DNA from: DASWJZ01 sp038211615
GTDB taxonomy: Bacteria > Pseudomonadota > Alphaproteobacteria > Rhizobiales > Afifellaceae
Assembly: GCA_038211615.1 (NCBI GenBank)
Contig: JBBQVL010000008.1
Location: 24,240 to 88,239 of the forward strand
Reading direction: 5' to 3'
DNA: 64,000 nt
Shown: one piece after another, positions 31,516 to 39,954 of the stretch
How positions within the stretch are numbered: the first letter of the stretch is position 1
Layout of the letters: the number at the start of each line of letters is the position of its first letter
The notes under the pieces: model-generated
The model's input: the letters and a program-made list of their open reading frames with translations, nothing else
What the model was told of the DNA's origin: nothing
The model's database searches: none
Translations under genes and position numbers: made by a program

Positions 31516-33216
31516 CTACGCCACCTGCCGGATGCCGAAGGCGCGGTCGAGCAGCTCGGCCATCGCCTCTTCCGGCAGCGGTCGCGAAAAGAGGAAGCCC
31601 TGCAGCTCCGTGCAGCCGGTCGAAGCGAGGAACTGACGCTGCTCCTCGGTCTCGACGCCTTCGGCCGTGACCACCAGACCAAGCGTCTTGCCGATATTGG
31701 CGACGGCATGGACGATCGCGCCGGAATCTGCCGAATGCCCGAGATATTGCACGAATGAGCGGTCGATCTTGACCTTGTCGACCTCCAGCCGCCGCAGATG
31801 CACGAGGCTCGAATAGCCGGTGCCGAAATCGTCGAGCGCGATCCGCACCCCCGCGGCACGGAGATCGCGGAGGCTGCAGGCGACGACGCCGTCCGCGTTG
31901 AAAAGCGTATTCTCGGTGATCTCGAGCTGCAGTCTGCGCGGATCGAAGCCGTTTTCGTGAATGATCTTGAGGAAGTGCGGCGCCAGCGACGGATTGCGGA
32001 GCTGGACCGGCGAGACATTGACCGCGAGCGAGATGTCCGGCCAGCGGCTGAGCGTCCGGCAGGCCTGCGCCAGAACCCATTCGCCGAGCGGGGCGATGAG
32101 ACCGGTCTCCTCCGCGATCGGCACGAACTGGCCCGGCCCCAGCATGCCGAGCGCCGGATGGTTCCAGCGCACCAATGCTTCCACGCCGATCAGCGCCTCG
32201 TCGGAATTGGCGTAGAGCGGCTGATAGTGGATCTCCAGACCAAGCCCCTTCGCCAGGGCCTCGCGCAGATCGCATTCGATCATGTTGCGCCTGCGGCGCC
32301 GCTCGTCCATCTCGTCGGAAAAGATGCGGTAGCAGCCGCGACCGTCTTCCTTCGCCTTGTAGAGGGCGGCATCGGCCTTGCGCAGCAGATCCGTGTAGCG
32401 GCAATCCGGGTCGCTCGCGAGGGCGACGCCGATCGAGGCGCCGACGAAAGCCTGCATCCCGGCGACCTCGAACGGCTGTCTGGCGGCCTGCAGGATCCTT
32501 TCGCAAAGGTCCGGCAGAACCCTCGGATCCTCTATGCCGGATACCAGCACCGCAAACTCGTCTCCCCCGATCCGCGCGACGGTATCGCCGGAGCGGACCA
32601 GCGCGGTCATGCGGCTCGCGAACTCGCGAATGAGTTCGTCGCCGGCCTGGTGGCCGTAGAGATCGTTGACGTCCTTGAACCCGTCGAGGTCGATATAAAG
32701 CAGCGCGCAGCGCGAGGTGCCCGCGAGTTCCTTGTCGACCCGGTCGTTGAGGAGAGTGCGGTTTGCGAGCCCGCTCAATCCGTCGTGCAGCGCCAGATAA
32801 CGGCTGTGCGCCTCTGCCTCACGGAATTCCGTGATATCCGTAATCACGGCGACAAGGAGCGGCACTTCCTCGTTGATGCGGACCAGACGCTTGCGCGTGA
32901 CGATGGTGCGAACGTTGCCGTTCAGGTCGGTATGTTCCTCCTCATTCTCGTTTTCCGCGCCGGTCTTGAAGACCCGATCGTCGATCGTCCAGAAAATCTC
33001 GGCCTGCTCCGCCGGCACAAAGTCAAAGTCCGACTTCCCGAGCAACTTCTCCCTCGGAAGGCCCACGAACTTGCACATGGAGTCGTTCAGCAGCACCCAG
33101 CGGTGCTGCCGATCCTTGACGAAGATCGGGCTTGCCACGACGTCGATGATCGTCTGCAGCGCTTCGAGGCTGCCGATCGCTTCAAGGGCTGTCGAGGGCG
33201 TCTTCTGAACGGTCAC
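31516..33216 (-). CDS. PAS-GGDEF-EAL cyclic-di-GMP signalling protein
   Basis: 566 residues with no transmembrane segment. A PAS domain (about residues 18-135; SPIFVKDRQHRWVLLN) senses an unknown signal. The GGDEF domain has intact GGDEF at 217-221 and an I-site RSGD at 208-211, five residues before it, so product-inhibited diguanylate cyclase activity is possible. The EAL domain has EAL at 346-348 followed by VRWNHP, ITENTLF, DDFGTGYSS and AEGVETEEQ, all intact, so phosphodiesterase activity is also possible. The net activity cannot be told. It lies antiparallel between metG and tatD, where related genomes have these genes adjacent. Confidence 0.95.
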   Translation of the reverse strand: MTVQKTPSTALEAIGSLEALQTIIDVVASPIFVKDRQHRWVLLNDSMCKFVGLPREKLLGKSDFDFVPAEQAEIFWTIDDRVFKTGAENENEEEHTDLNGNVRTIVTRKRLVRINEEVPLLVAVITDITEFREAEAHSRYLALHDGLSGLANRTLLNDRVDKELAGTSRCALLYIDLDGFKDVNDLYGHQAGDELIREFASRMTALVRSGDTVARIGGDEFAVLVSGIEDPRVLPDLCERILQAARQPFEVAGMQAFVGASIGVALASDPDCRYTDLLRKADAALYKAKEDGRGCYRIFSDEMDERRRRRNMIECDLREALAKGLGLEIHYQPLYANSDEALIGVEALVRWNHPALGMLGPGQFVPIAEETGLIAPLGEWVLAQACRTLSRWPDISLAVNVSPVQLRNPSLAPHFLKIIHENGFDPRRLQLEITENTLFNADGVVACSLRDLRAAGVRIALDDFGTGYSSLVHLRRLEVDKVKIDRSFVQYLGHSADSGAIVHAVANIGKTLGLVVTAEGVETEEQRQFLASTGCTELQGFLFSRPLPEEAMAELLDRAFGIRQVA

Positions 33217-33478
33217 GCGAGGACTCCGAACCGCGCTTCTGGCGTTGGTTCCAGACGATATCCCGAGGCAGTTGCCTTCGACTGAATTGCGCCCTTTGAA
33301 TTGTCGGAAACAGAGCTACCTTCTGTGAACCTTACGCCGGCAAAGCACGCAAGATGCCGGGCGCGGCTTGGGGAAGCCGTCGGAGCGCCTGCGAAACCGG
33401 CAACGGTTTACTTGGCGGCGTCGAGACGATAGGTGCAAACGCGCCTCGGCGACGGCTCGCCGGGCACGAAAGAGGTTC

Positions 33479-34258
33479 ATGCTCGTCGACAGCCACTGCC
33501 ATCTGGATTTCCCCGATTTCGCGGCGGAATTGGATCAGGTCGTCGCCCGCGCCGGCGCCGCGGGCATCACGACGATGGTGACGATCTCGACCCGCGTGCG
33601 GCGGTTCGATGCGGTGCGGGCCGTCGCGGAGCGGTTCGACCGGATTTACTGTTCGGTGGGCACGCATCCGCACAACGCTCACGAGGAACTCGACGTGACT
33701 GCGGAGATGCTGGCGGAAATCGCCGCGCACCCGAAGGTCGTGGCGATCGGGGAGGCGGGGCTCGACTACCACTACAAAAATTCCCCGCCCGAGGCGCAGG
33801 CGGCCGGCTTCATCACGCATATCGCGGCGGCGCGCGCGACGGGGCTGCCGCTCGTGATCCATGCGCGCGAGGCCGACGCCGACATCGCGGCGATCCTGAA
33901 GCGGGAATCGGAGAAGGGGGCCTTCCCCGCCGTGCTGCACTGCTTCTCGTCCGGGCGAGCGCTGGCGGAGACGGCAATCGCGCTCGGCCACTATGTCTCG
34001 TTCTCGGGCATCCTTACATTCAAGAACTCTCAGGAAATCAGGGACATCGCGCGGGATCTTCCAGCGGATCGCATCCTGGTGGAGACGGACGCGCCCTATC
34101 TCGCCCCGCCGCCGCACCGGGGCCAGCGCAATGAGCCGGCCTTCGTCGCACACACCGCCGAAGTGCTGGCCCAGGTGCGCGGCGTAAGCCCCGAGGAGAT
34201 CGGGCGGCTGACTTCGGACAACTTTTTCCGGCTCTTCTCCAAAGTGCCGCGGGGCTGA
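33479..34258 (+). CDS. tatD: TatD-family metal-dependent hydrolase / DNase
   Basis: 259 residues from ATG 33479, with AGAGG 4 nt upstream. The start MLVDSHCHLDFPDF carries the first metal ligands His6 and His8. Later ligands are in GEAGLDYHY, IHAREADAD, LHCFSSG and ETDAPYLAP. The family acts on DNA and possibly D-tyrosyl-tRNA or RNA ends. It overlaps neither neighbour and is followed 5 bp later by the MBL gene. Confidence 0.93.
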   Translation: MLVDSHCHLDFPDFAAELDQVVARAGAAGITTMVTISTRVRRFDAVRAVAERFDRIYCSVGTHPHNAHEELDVTAEMLAEIAAHPKVVAIGEAGLDYHYKNSPPEAQAAGFITHIAAARATGLPLVIHAREADADIAAILKRESEKGAFPAVLHCFSSGRALAETAIALGHYVSFSGILTFKNSQEIRDIARDLPADRILVETDAPYLAPPPHRGQRNEPAFVAHTAEVLAQVRGVSPEEIGRLTSDNFFRLFSKVPRG

Positions 34259-34263
34259 GGGCT

Positions 34264-35070
34264 TTGAGCGACTTTCTGCGCTTCCGGGTGCTCGGATGCG
34301 GCTCGTCGCCCGGCGTGCCGCGGATCGGCGGCGACTGGGGCGTCTGCGATCCGGCCAATCCGAAGAACCGCCGCCGCCGCTGTTCGCTGCTCGCGCAGCG
34401 GATATCGGATGGGCGCACCACCAGCGTGCTCGTCGATACGAGCCCCGACCTTCGCGAGCAGGCGCTCGACGCCGGCATCGCCTCGGTGGACGGCGTGCTC
34501 TTCACGCACTCGCACGCCGACCATATTCACGGCATCGACGATCTGCGCGGCTTCGTGATGAACACGCAGCGGCGCGTCGAGGTGTACGCCGACCACCCGA
34601 CGCTGACACGGCTCAGGGAGGGCTTCGGCTATTGCTTCGAGACGCCGGCCGGCAGCGACTATCCCCCGCTGGCGAACGCGCACCTGATCGAGGCCGGCGC
34701 GCCGGTCACGATCGAAGGGCAGGGGGGCGCCCTCACCGCCTTGCCGATCAATCAGAAGCACGGCCGCATCGCATCGCTCGCCTTCCGCATTGGCGGCCTG
34801 GCCTACTCGCCGGACGCCAGCGGCTTCGACGCGGATGCCGAGCGGCTGCTGGCGGGCCTCGACGTGTGGATCCTCGACGCGCTCCGGCCGCGACCGCATC
34901 CGAGCCACCTGTCTCTCTCGCAGGCGCTGGCCTGGATCGAGCGGCTGCGGCCGAAGCGCGCGATCCTGACGCACATGCACGTCGACATGGACTACGCCAC
35001 GCTGCGGCGCGAGCTGCCGCCGAACGTCGAGCCAGCCTACGACGGCATGACGATCGAGCTTCCGGCATGA
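34264..35070 (+). CDS. Metallo-beta-lactamase-fold hydrolase (PhnP-like)
   Basis: 268 residues from TTG 34264. The core motif is FTHSHADHIHGIDDLRG with ligands His82, His84, Asp86 and His87, plus KHGRIASL and ILTHMHVDMDY downstream. The N-terminal FRVLGCGSSPGVPRIGGDWG is typical of PhnP-like phosphodiesterases. The sequence PANPKNRRRRCSLL belongs to this family too. It follows tatD, a stable pairing in alphaproteobacteria. The natural substrate is unproven. The stop overlaps the next ATG. Confidence 0.9.
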   Translation: MSDFLRFRVLGCGSSPGVPRIGGDWGVCDPANPKNRRRRCSLLAQRISDGRTTSVLVDTSPDLREQALDAGIASVDGVLFTHSHADHIHGIDDLRGFVMNTQRRVEVYADHPTLTRLREGFGYCFETPAGSDYPPLANAHLIEAGAPVTIEGQGGALTALPINQKHGRIASLAFRIGGLAYSPDASGFDADAERLLAGLDVWILDALRPRPHPSHLSLSQALAWIERLRPKRAILTHMHVDMDYATLRRELPPNVEPAYDGMTIELPA

Positions 35071-35897
35071 AGCGCGCGAGAAGCAGGATTGCGACGGTAG
35101 CGGCCGTGCTCGCGTGCCTTGGAACGACGACCGTCGCCAACATCATCGACGGCGCCGACGAGCGGGACTCGATCCTCGCCATAGGCGCGTCGCTCGGGCT
35201 GACCCCGGCGGAGATAGCCCGCATCCGCCACGTTTCCGGACACGTCGGCTGCTTCCTGCCGTCGCCGTCGGTCGGCACCGGGGCGCTCTTCCTGACGAAT
35301 GCGCAGATCGTGACGGCCGGGCACATCCTGTTCGACCGCTCCGGCCATCGCCGCTCGAAATGCTTCTTCCGGACGCAGGATCCGGAGCCGCTCACGATCG
35401 ACCTGATCGTCGATCCGGACTCCGTCCGCTCCGGCGCGACGCCGCCGCGCGCGGGCTCAAACGAGGACTACGCCATCGCGCGGCTGGCGGAGCCTGTGCC
35501 GGTTGCCGAGCCGTTTCCGGTCGACGAAGCAGTTCCGGTGAAGGCCGGCGACCGCCTGATCGTCATCAGCGCGCATCCGGCCGGCATGGAACGCGAGGTC
35601 GACGCGGGAGTGCCGGTGGCACAGGGCTGCACGGTGCGCCGCGTCCCAAGATCGTCGAGCGCCACAACGTTCTACCGGACGGACTGCGACGCAACCGGCT
35701 CGTCGTCCGGCGGCATGCATCTGGCGCGAGTCGATGGCCGCCTGGTGTTTCGCGGCGTCACGATCACCACCGGGCCGTGGCAGGACGAGAAGTTCCGCGG
35801 CGCGGCTTACGACGAACGCGGCGGCAGCGTCACGACTGCGCTCGGCGTCGATGCGGGGATCCTTGCGTCCGGCAAGAGCCTCGCCGCCGCACAATAG
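35067..35897 (+). CDS. Secreted trypsin-like serine protease
   Basis: 276 residues from ATG 35067, which overlaps the preceding stop. A signal peptide is followed by an S1-type domain: TAGH (His86), NEDYAIARL (Asp134) and TGSSSGGMHL (Ser214 before GG). Cys62, 99, 188 and 207 could form two disulfides. The GSSSGG motif differs from classical GDSGG by Ser in place of Asp. It is not part of the usual tmk-holB-metG-tatD run; it was probably added to the end of the operon. Substrate unknown. Confidence 0.82.
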   Translation: MKRARSRIATVAAVLACLGTTTVANIIDGADERDSILAIGASLGLTPAEIARIRHVSGHVGCFLPSPSVGTGALFLTNAQIVTAGHILFDRSGHRRSKCFFRTQDPEPLTIDLIVDPDSVRSGATPPRAGSNEDYAIARLAEPVPVAEPFPVDEAVPVKAGDRLIVISAHPAGMEREVDAGVPVAQGCTVRRVPRSSSATTFYRTDCDATGSSSGGMHLARVDGRLVFRGVTITTGPWQDEKFRGAAYDERGGSVTTALGVDAGILASGKSLAAAQ

Positions 35898-35990
35898 CAT
35901 TTTGGTTCCATAATATATCTTATGCGAATGGTATCGAATTGATCTTTTGTCATTCAGCGCCCTACTGTTTGAAATTGCCTGGAGCCGGAC

Positions 35991-36548
35991 ATGGCAGCAG
36001 AGGATGTGCCGAGCGCTTGCTACATCAAATTCGAGGTGCGCGGCGCCGAGAACCTCGGTCACCTGGTGACGATGGTTGAATTGCTCAAATTCGATAAGGC
36101 AGCTGGGCGAAAGCGTACCAGCGAAGAATGGGCTGGTTTGTTTTCGTCAGAACAAATCAGCGCGTTTTGGTGGCCCGACGAAAGCGAACTGGCAATGTGG
36201 GAGAAGTTTTGGTTCTCTACGCCTCTCCCAAGACGTCACAGTCCTGAAATGCCGCAGCCCGCATGGGCTTTCGAGTCGTTGTTGGACGCGATCCTGGTAC
36301 ACGGCGACTACGATCTTCTCAGTGTCCGCGCTTTGAACGAGGCGGAGGCAATATTGGAATTTGATCCTCACGGCTATCCGTACGGAGGTACCGCCGCCCT
36401 GCGAGCCCTTGTTCGCGCTTTCGGGCACCGCGTGATCGGCGCCGGGGACGGAACTGGGTACATGCTTGGCGACCCCGAGCCACCCAAGTGGACGCCCGAC
36501 ATGCAGGTCGAGGCGGAAGGCCCAAAGTGCCTCGGCGTGGTGGCTTGA
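35991..36548 (+). CDS. Unrecognised soluble protein
   Basis: 185 residues, with GGAG 6 nt upstream of the ATG. It is rich in Trp (for example FWWPDESELAMWEKFWF) and has a C-terminal segment (GGTAALRALVRAFGHRVIGAGDGTGYM, given partly) that suggests an alpha/beta fold. Base composition is less GC-rich than neighbouring genes, and the preceding 90 bp are AT-rich. This fits a recently acquired gene. I cannot assign a family or function. Confidence 0.65.
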   Translation: MAAEDVPSACYIKFEVRGAENLGHLVTMVELLKFDKAAGRKRTSEEWAGLFSSEQISAFWWPDESELAMWEKFWFSTPLPRRHSPEMPQPAWAFESLLDAILVHGDYDLLSVRALNEAEAILEFDPHGYPYGGTAALRALVRAFGHRVIGAGDGTGYMLGDPEPPKWTPDMQVEAEGPKCLGVVA

Positions 36549-36581
36549 ACTTTCAGCAATGTCTCTGGATTGTGCGGCGTC

Positions 36582-36881
36582 ATGGAACCCCCGAGCAAGC
36601 CGCGTGTCGTCATCACCTATTGCCGGCAGTGCAACTGGCTCATGCGCTCCGCCTGGATGGCGCAGGAACTGCTTTCGACCTTTTCGGAGGAACTTGGCGC
36701 GGTGACGCTCGTCCCATCGACCGGCGGCGCGTTCCAGATCGAGGTGGACGGTGCGCAGGTATGGGAGCGGAACCGCGACGGCGGCTTTCCCGACGTAAAG
36801 GCGCTGAAGCAGATTGTGCGCGACCGGATCGACCCGGGCCGCGATCTCGGGCACGTCGACCGGCACTCCGAAGACACCTGA
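36582..36881 (+). CDS. SelT/SelW/SelH-family thioredoxin-like protein
   Basis: 99 residues from ATG 36582. The N-terminal redox motif is ITYCRQCNW (Cys14 and Cys17, CxxC), followed by the family segment ELGAVTLVPSTGGAFQIEVDG and WERNRDGGFPDVKALKQ. Members are thioredoxin-like proteins of the Rdx type; bacterial copies use Cys in place of selenocysteine. An in-frame TTG at 36570 is a weaker start. It lies between the orphan and mazG. Confidence 0.9.
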   Translation: MEPPSKPRVVITYCRQCNWLMRSAWMAQELLSTFSEELGAVTLVPSTGGAFQIEVDGAQVWERNRDGGFPDVKALKQIVRDRIDPGRDLGHVDRHSEDT

Positions 36882-36916
36882 GCGCGCCGCGAAGCCGCCC
36901 ACCTGCAAGGACCCGC

Positions 36917-37744
36917 ATGAAGCCCGGCAAGGACATCCACGACCTGCTGCAGATCATGGCGCGGCTGCGCCGGCCGGGCGACGGCTGTCCGTGGGACCTG
37001 GCGCAGACCTTTTCCACGATCTCGCCCTACACGATCGAGGAGGCCTACGAGGTAGCCGACGCGATCGAGCGTGGCGACTTCGACGACCTGAAGGACGAGC
37101 TGGGCGACCTGCTGCTGCAGGTGGCCTTCCATGCGCAGATGGCGGGCGAAGAGAGCCGCTTCGATTTCGGCGACGTGGTGGAGGCGATCACCACGAAGCT
37201 GATCCGCCGGCATCCGCATGTCTTCGGCGAAGTCGCGGCGAAGGATGCCGGGGCGGTGAAGGCGAATTGGGACGCGATCAAGGCGGAGGAGAAGGCGGAG
37301 CGCGCGGAAAGGCGCGCCGGGGGCGGCGCAGCTTCTGAGCCCAAGAGCATTCTCGACGACGTGCCCGTCGCCCTGCCCGCGCTGACCCGCGCCATGAAGC
37401 TGCAGAAGCGCGCCGGCAAGGTGGGCTTCGACTGGAACGATCCGAGAGCCGTGATCGCGAAAATCCGCGAGGAGATCGTCGAGATCGAACAGGAGCTGTC
37501 CGAGCCGACGCGGGCGGCCGACCGGGTAGAGGACGAACTCGGCGATCTCCTCTTCGCGGTCGCCAATCTTGCCCGCCATCTGGACGTCGAGCCGGAGACG
37601 GCCCTTCGCGGCGCGAACGCCAAGTTCGCGCGGCGCTTCGCGCACATCGAGATGCAGCTTCAAAGCCGGGAAGAAAAGCTTGGCGAGGCGTCACTCGACG
37701 CAATGGAGGCGCTCTGGCAGGAAGCGAAGCTGCGCGAGAAATGA
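36917..37744 (+). CDS. mazG: Nucleoside triphosphate pyrophosphohydrolase MazG
   Basis: Hydrolyses (d)NTPs to NMP and pyrophosphate. 275 residues from ATG 36917; the longer open frame upstream overlaps two genes. It contains two MazG domains. The first has CPWDLAQTF, the EExxE metal motif in TIEEAYEVADAI and DELGDLLLQVAFHAQMA. The second has EEIVEIEQEL and DELGDLLFAVANLARH. It converges on the hflX-hfq-ntr block, with which it is often syntenic in this order. Confidence 0.95.
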   Translation: MKPGKDIHDLLQIMARLRRPGDGCPWDLAQTFSTISPYTIEEAYEVADAIERGDFDDLKDELGDLLLQVAFHAQMAGEESRFDFGDVVEAITTKLIRRHPHVFGEVAAKDAGAVKANWDAIKAEEKAERAERRAGGGAASEPKSILDDVPVALPALTRAMKLQKRAGKVGFDWNDPRAVIAKIREEIVEIEQELSEPTRAADRVEDELGDLLFAVANLARHLDVEPETALRGANAKFARRFAHIEMQLQSREEKLGEASLDAMEALWQEAKLREK

Positions 37745-37808
37745 TCGAGAAGCTGCGGAATCCAGCCCGTTTATCTGCTAGCCTGTTCCGTTAGCTTGGG
37801 AGGGCGAA

Positions 37809-38174
37809 ATGCATCGGGGGGCAATTCTCGCAGGTTTGTTCGCAGCGGCTGTCATGACCGGAGGCGCGGCGCAAGGCGCGGAGGACCGCAACCAGCCGAA
37901 GTGCACGTCACACATCTTCACCGACGTGAACGACCATTGGGCCCTCACCGAGGGCACGAAGAAGCGGAAGTGGCTGGTGATGAATGTCGGCGACGTGCCG
38001 GTGATCGTCGCGGGTTCCGAGAACACGACGATCCCCTATGCGGACCATGAGGAAGTGCTCGGCGGCAACCGGAGCACTATCGCGGAGATGAAGTTCGGTC
38101 AGCCGATCGTCAGGCTCGCCTCCGCCGGTCCGAAGACCACCGTGGTCGTGTGCCGCTTCTTTGAGCGAAGGTAA
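37809..38174 (+). CDS. Small secreted protein, unknown function
   Basis: 121 residues, with GGGAGGG 5 nt before the ATG. A signal peptide ends near GGAAQGAED. The mature 95 residues include two cysteines (CTSHIF and VVVCRFF) likely joined in a disulfide, and beta-rich stretches. I do not recognise the family. It converges on hflX with a 19-bp gap. Expression is independent of mazG, judging by its own strong ribosome site. Confidence 0.7.
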   Translation: MHRGAILAGLFAAAVMTGGAAQGAEDRNQPKCTSHIFTDVNDHWALTEGTKKRKWLVMNVGDVPVIVAGSENTTIPYADHEEVLGGNRSTIAEMKFGQPIVRLASAGPKTTVVVCRFFERR

Positions 38175-38193
38175 GCCGGGCGCGGTCGCGCGC

Positions 38194-39594
38194 CTACGGC
38201 ACCGCGACCGATACGTGCTCGCGCTCAGCCCACTCGTGCAGGGGCGCGAGGCGCCGCTCTGCGACACGGACGCGAAGGCGCGCCGCGCCGGTCTCCGGGT
38301 CGTCGCTTCGCTCCAGCACCTCGGTGTTCTCGTAAAGCCAGGGGGCAGCGCCGAGCTGATCTGAGCCGAGTTCCACGGTTACGGTCGGGCGGCTGCCGAC
38401 GAGGGTCCGCTCGATTGTCGCAAGCAGGTCGGAGACCCCTTCCCCGCTGACCGCCGAGACGAGTACCGCCGGCGGCTCGGTGGCCGCTGCCTTTGTCTTC
38501 AGCGCCTCGCGATGCGCCGCGTCGACGCGATCGATCTTGTTCCAGACCTCGACGATCCTGCGCCCTTCGCCCGCATGGATGCCGAGCTCGCCGAGCACCT
38601 TCTTCACGTCCTCCGCCTGCTGCTGCGTCTCCGGCGAGGCGATGTCGCGGACGTGCAGGATGAGTTCCGCCTCCAGCACCTCCTCGAGCGTCGCGCGGAA
38701 GGCGGCGACCAGCATCGTCGGCAGGTCCGAGATGAAGCCGACCGTGTCGGAGAGGATGATCTCCTCGCCATGCGCCAGACGGACGCGGCGGAGCGTCGGG
38801 TCGAGCGTCGCGAACAGCATGTCCTTGGCGAGGATGTTTGCGCCGGTCAGCCGGTTGAAGAGCGTCGACTTGCCGGCATTCGTGTAGCCCACGAGCGCGA
38901 CCGTCGGACGCGACACGCGTTTCCGCTCCGCCCGGTGCACGGTGCGCATGTTGGTCACGCGGTGCAGCTCGGCTTCGATCTGCTTGATGCGCTTCTCGAT
39001 CTGGCGGCGGTCCGCCTCAAGCTGCGTCTCGCCCGGCCCGCCGAGAAACCCGAACCCGCCGCGCTGGCGCTCAAGGTGCGTCCATGACCGCACCAGCCGG
39101 CTCTTCTGGTAGTTCAGATGCGCAAGCTCGACCTGCAGCGTCCCCTCCTTCGTCTGCGCCCGCTCGCCGAAGATTTCGAGGATCAGCCCGGTGCGGTCGA
39201 GCACCTTGGCGGCCCAGGCTTCCTCCAGGTTGCTCTGCTGGACGGGCGAGAGCGGATGATCGACGACGACGAGCTCGGCATCGTGGACGCGCGCCAGGGC
39301 CGCGAGTTCCTCGACCTTGCCGGCGCCGAGCAGCGTGCCCGGCGCGGGCTTTCGGAGCGGCACGATCTGCGCCGCACGGACATCGAGCCCGATCGCCTCA
39401 GCCAGCGCCACGGCCTCGGCAAGCCGCGCCTCTGCCGGCCGTGAAAGTCCCGTCGCGGCCTTCTCGCCGGAACGGTGGCTGTCGGGCAGGATGACGAGCG
39501 CCCGCGTCGGCTCCGCAGCAGTCGAGGTGGTGGGGCCGCGCCGGGGGGCCTTGGGGACGGGCTGCTTCGCGGCGCGGGGATTTCTGGGCTTCAA
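38194..39594 (-). CDS. hflX: GTPase HflX
   Basis: Ribosome-associated GTPase involved in splitting stalled or stressed ribosomes. 466 residues. The N-terminal HflX domain (VDHPLSPVQQSNLEE) precedes a linker helix (GPGETQLEADRRQIEKRI) and the G domain, with the G1 motif GYTNAGKST, DTVGFI (G3) and NKID (G4). The extra N-terminal 30 residues are Arg/Pro-rich. Its start overlaps the hfq stop by 4 bp, so the two are translationally coupled as in E. coli. Confidence 0.97.
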   Translation of the reverse strand: MKPRNPRAAKQPVPKAPRRGPTTSTAAEPTRALVILPDSHRSGEKAATGLSRPAEARLAEAVALAEAIGLDVRAAQIVPLRKPAPGTLLGAGKVEELAALARVHDAELVVVDHPLSPVQQSNLEEAWAAKVLDRTGLILEIFGERAQTKEGTLQVELAHLNYQKSRLVRSWTHLERQRGGFGFLGGPGETQLEADRRQIEKRIKQIEAELHRVTNMRTVHRAERKRVSRPTVALVGYTNAGKSTLFNRLTGANILAKDMLFATLDPTLRRVRLAHGEEIILSDTVGFISDLPTMLVAAFRATLEEVLEAELILHVRDIASPETQQQAEDVKKVLGELGIHAGEGRRIVEVWNKIDRVDAAHREALKTKAAATEPPAVLVSAVSGEGVSDLLATIERTLVGSRPTVTVELGSDQLGAAPWLYENTEVLERSDDPETGAARLRVRVAERRLAPLHEWAEREHVSVAVP

Positions 39595-39845
39595 TCGGCT
39601 TCGCCCGCCACTTCGTTCTCCGGCTCGAAGAGCTGCACCGGATGCGAGGGCATGACCGTGGAAATCGCGTGTTTGTAGACAAGCTGCGAATGTCCGTCGC
39701 GGCGCAACAGAAGGCAGAAATTGTCGAACCAGGTGACTACGCCCTGCAGCTTCACGCCGTTCACAAGAAAAATAGTGAGCGGGATCTTTGCCTTGCGGAC
39801 GTGATTGAGGAAGGTGTCCTGGAGGTTGTGGCTCTTTTCCGGCAT
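39591..39845 (-). CDS. hfq: RNA chaperone Hfq
   Basis: Hexameric Sm-like protein that pairs small RNAs with mRNAs. 84 residues, the usual alphaproteobacterial length. Sm1 is QDTFLNHVRKAKIPLTIFLVNGVKL (Gln8-region typical of the proximal face), and Sm2 contains VYKHAISTV with the YKH motif. The acidic C-terminus (FEPENEVAGEAD) is short. It is coupled to hflX and downstream of ntrX and the aminotransferase gene. Confidence 0.98.
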   Translation of the reverse strand: MPEKSHNLQDTFLNHVRKAKIPLTIFLVNGVKLQGVVTWFDNFCLLLRRDGHSQLVYKHAISTVMPSHPVQLFEPENEVAGEAD

Positions 39846-39954
39846 TTGTTATCGGCCCCCTCTTCTATCGGAGTTCGCCGATAGATTGCCCTTTTTGCAC
39901 TGCACTGTCACCCCCTGCCCGCCCGGAAACGCCGGAGTTCGGCCGGGGCCGCGT

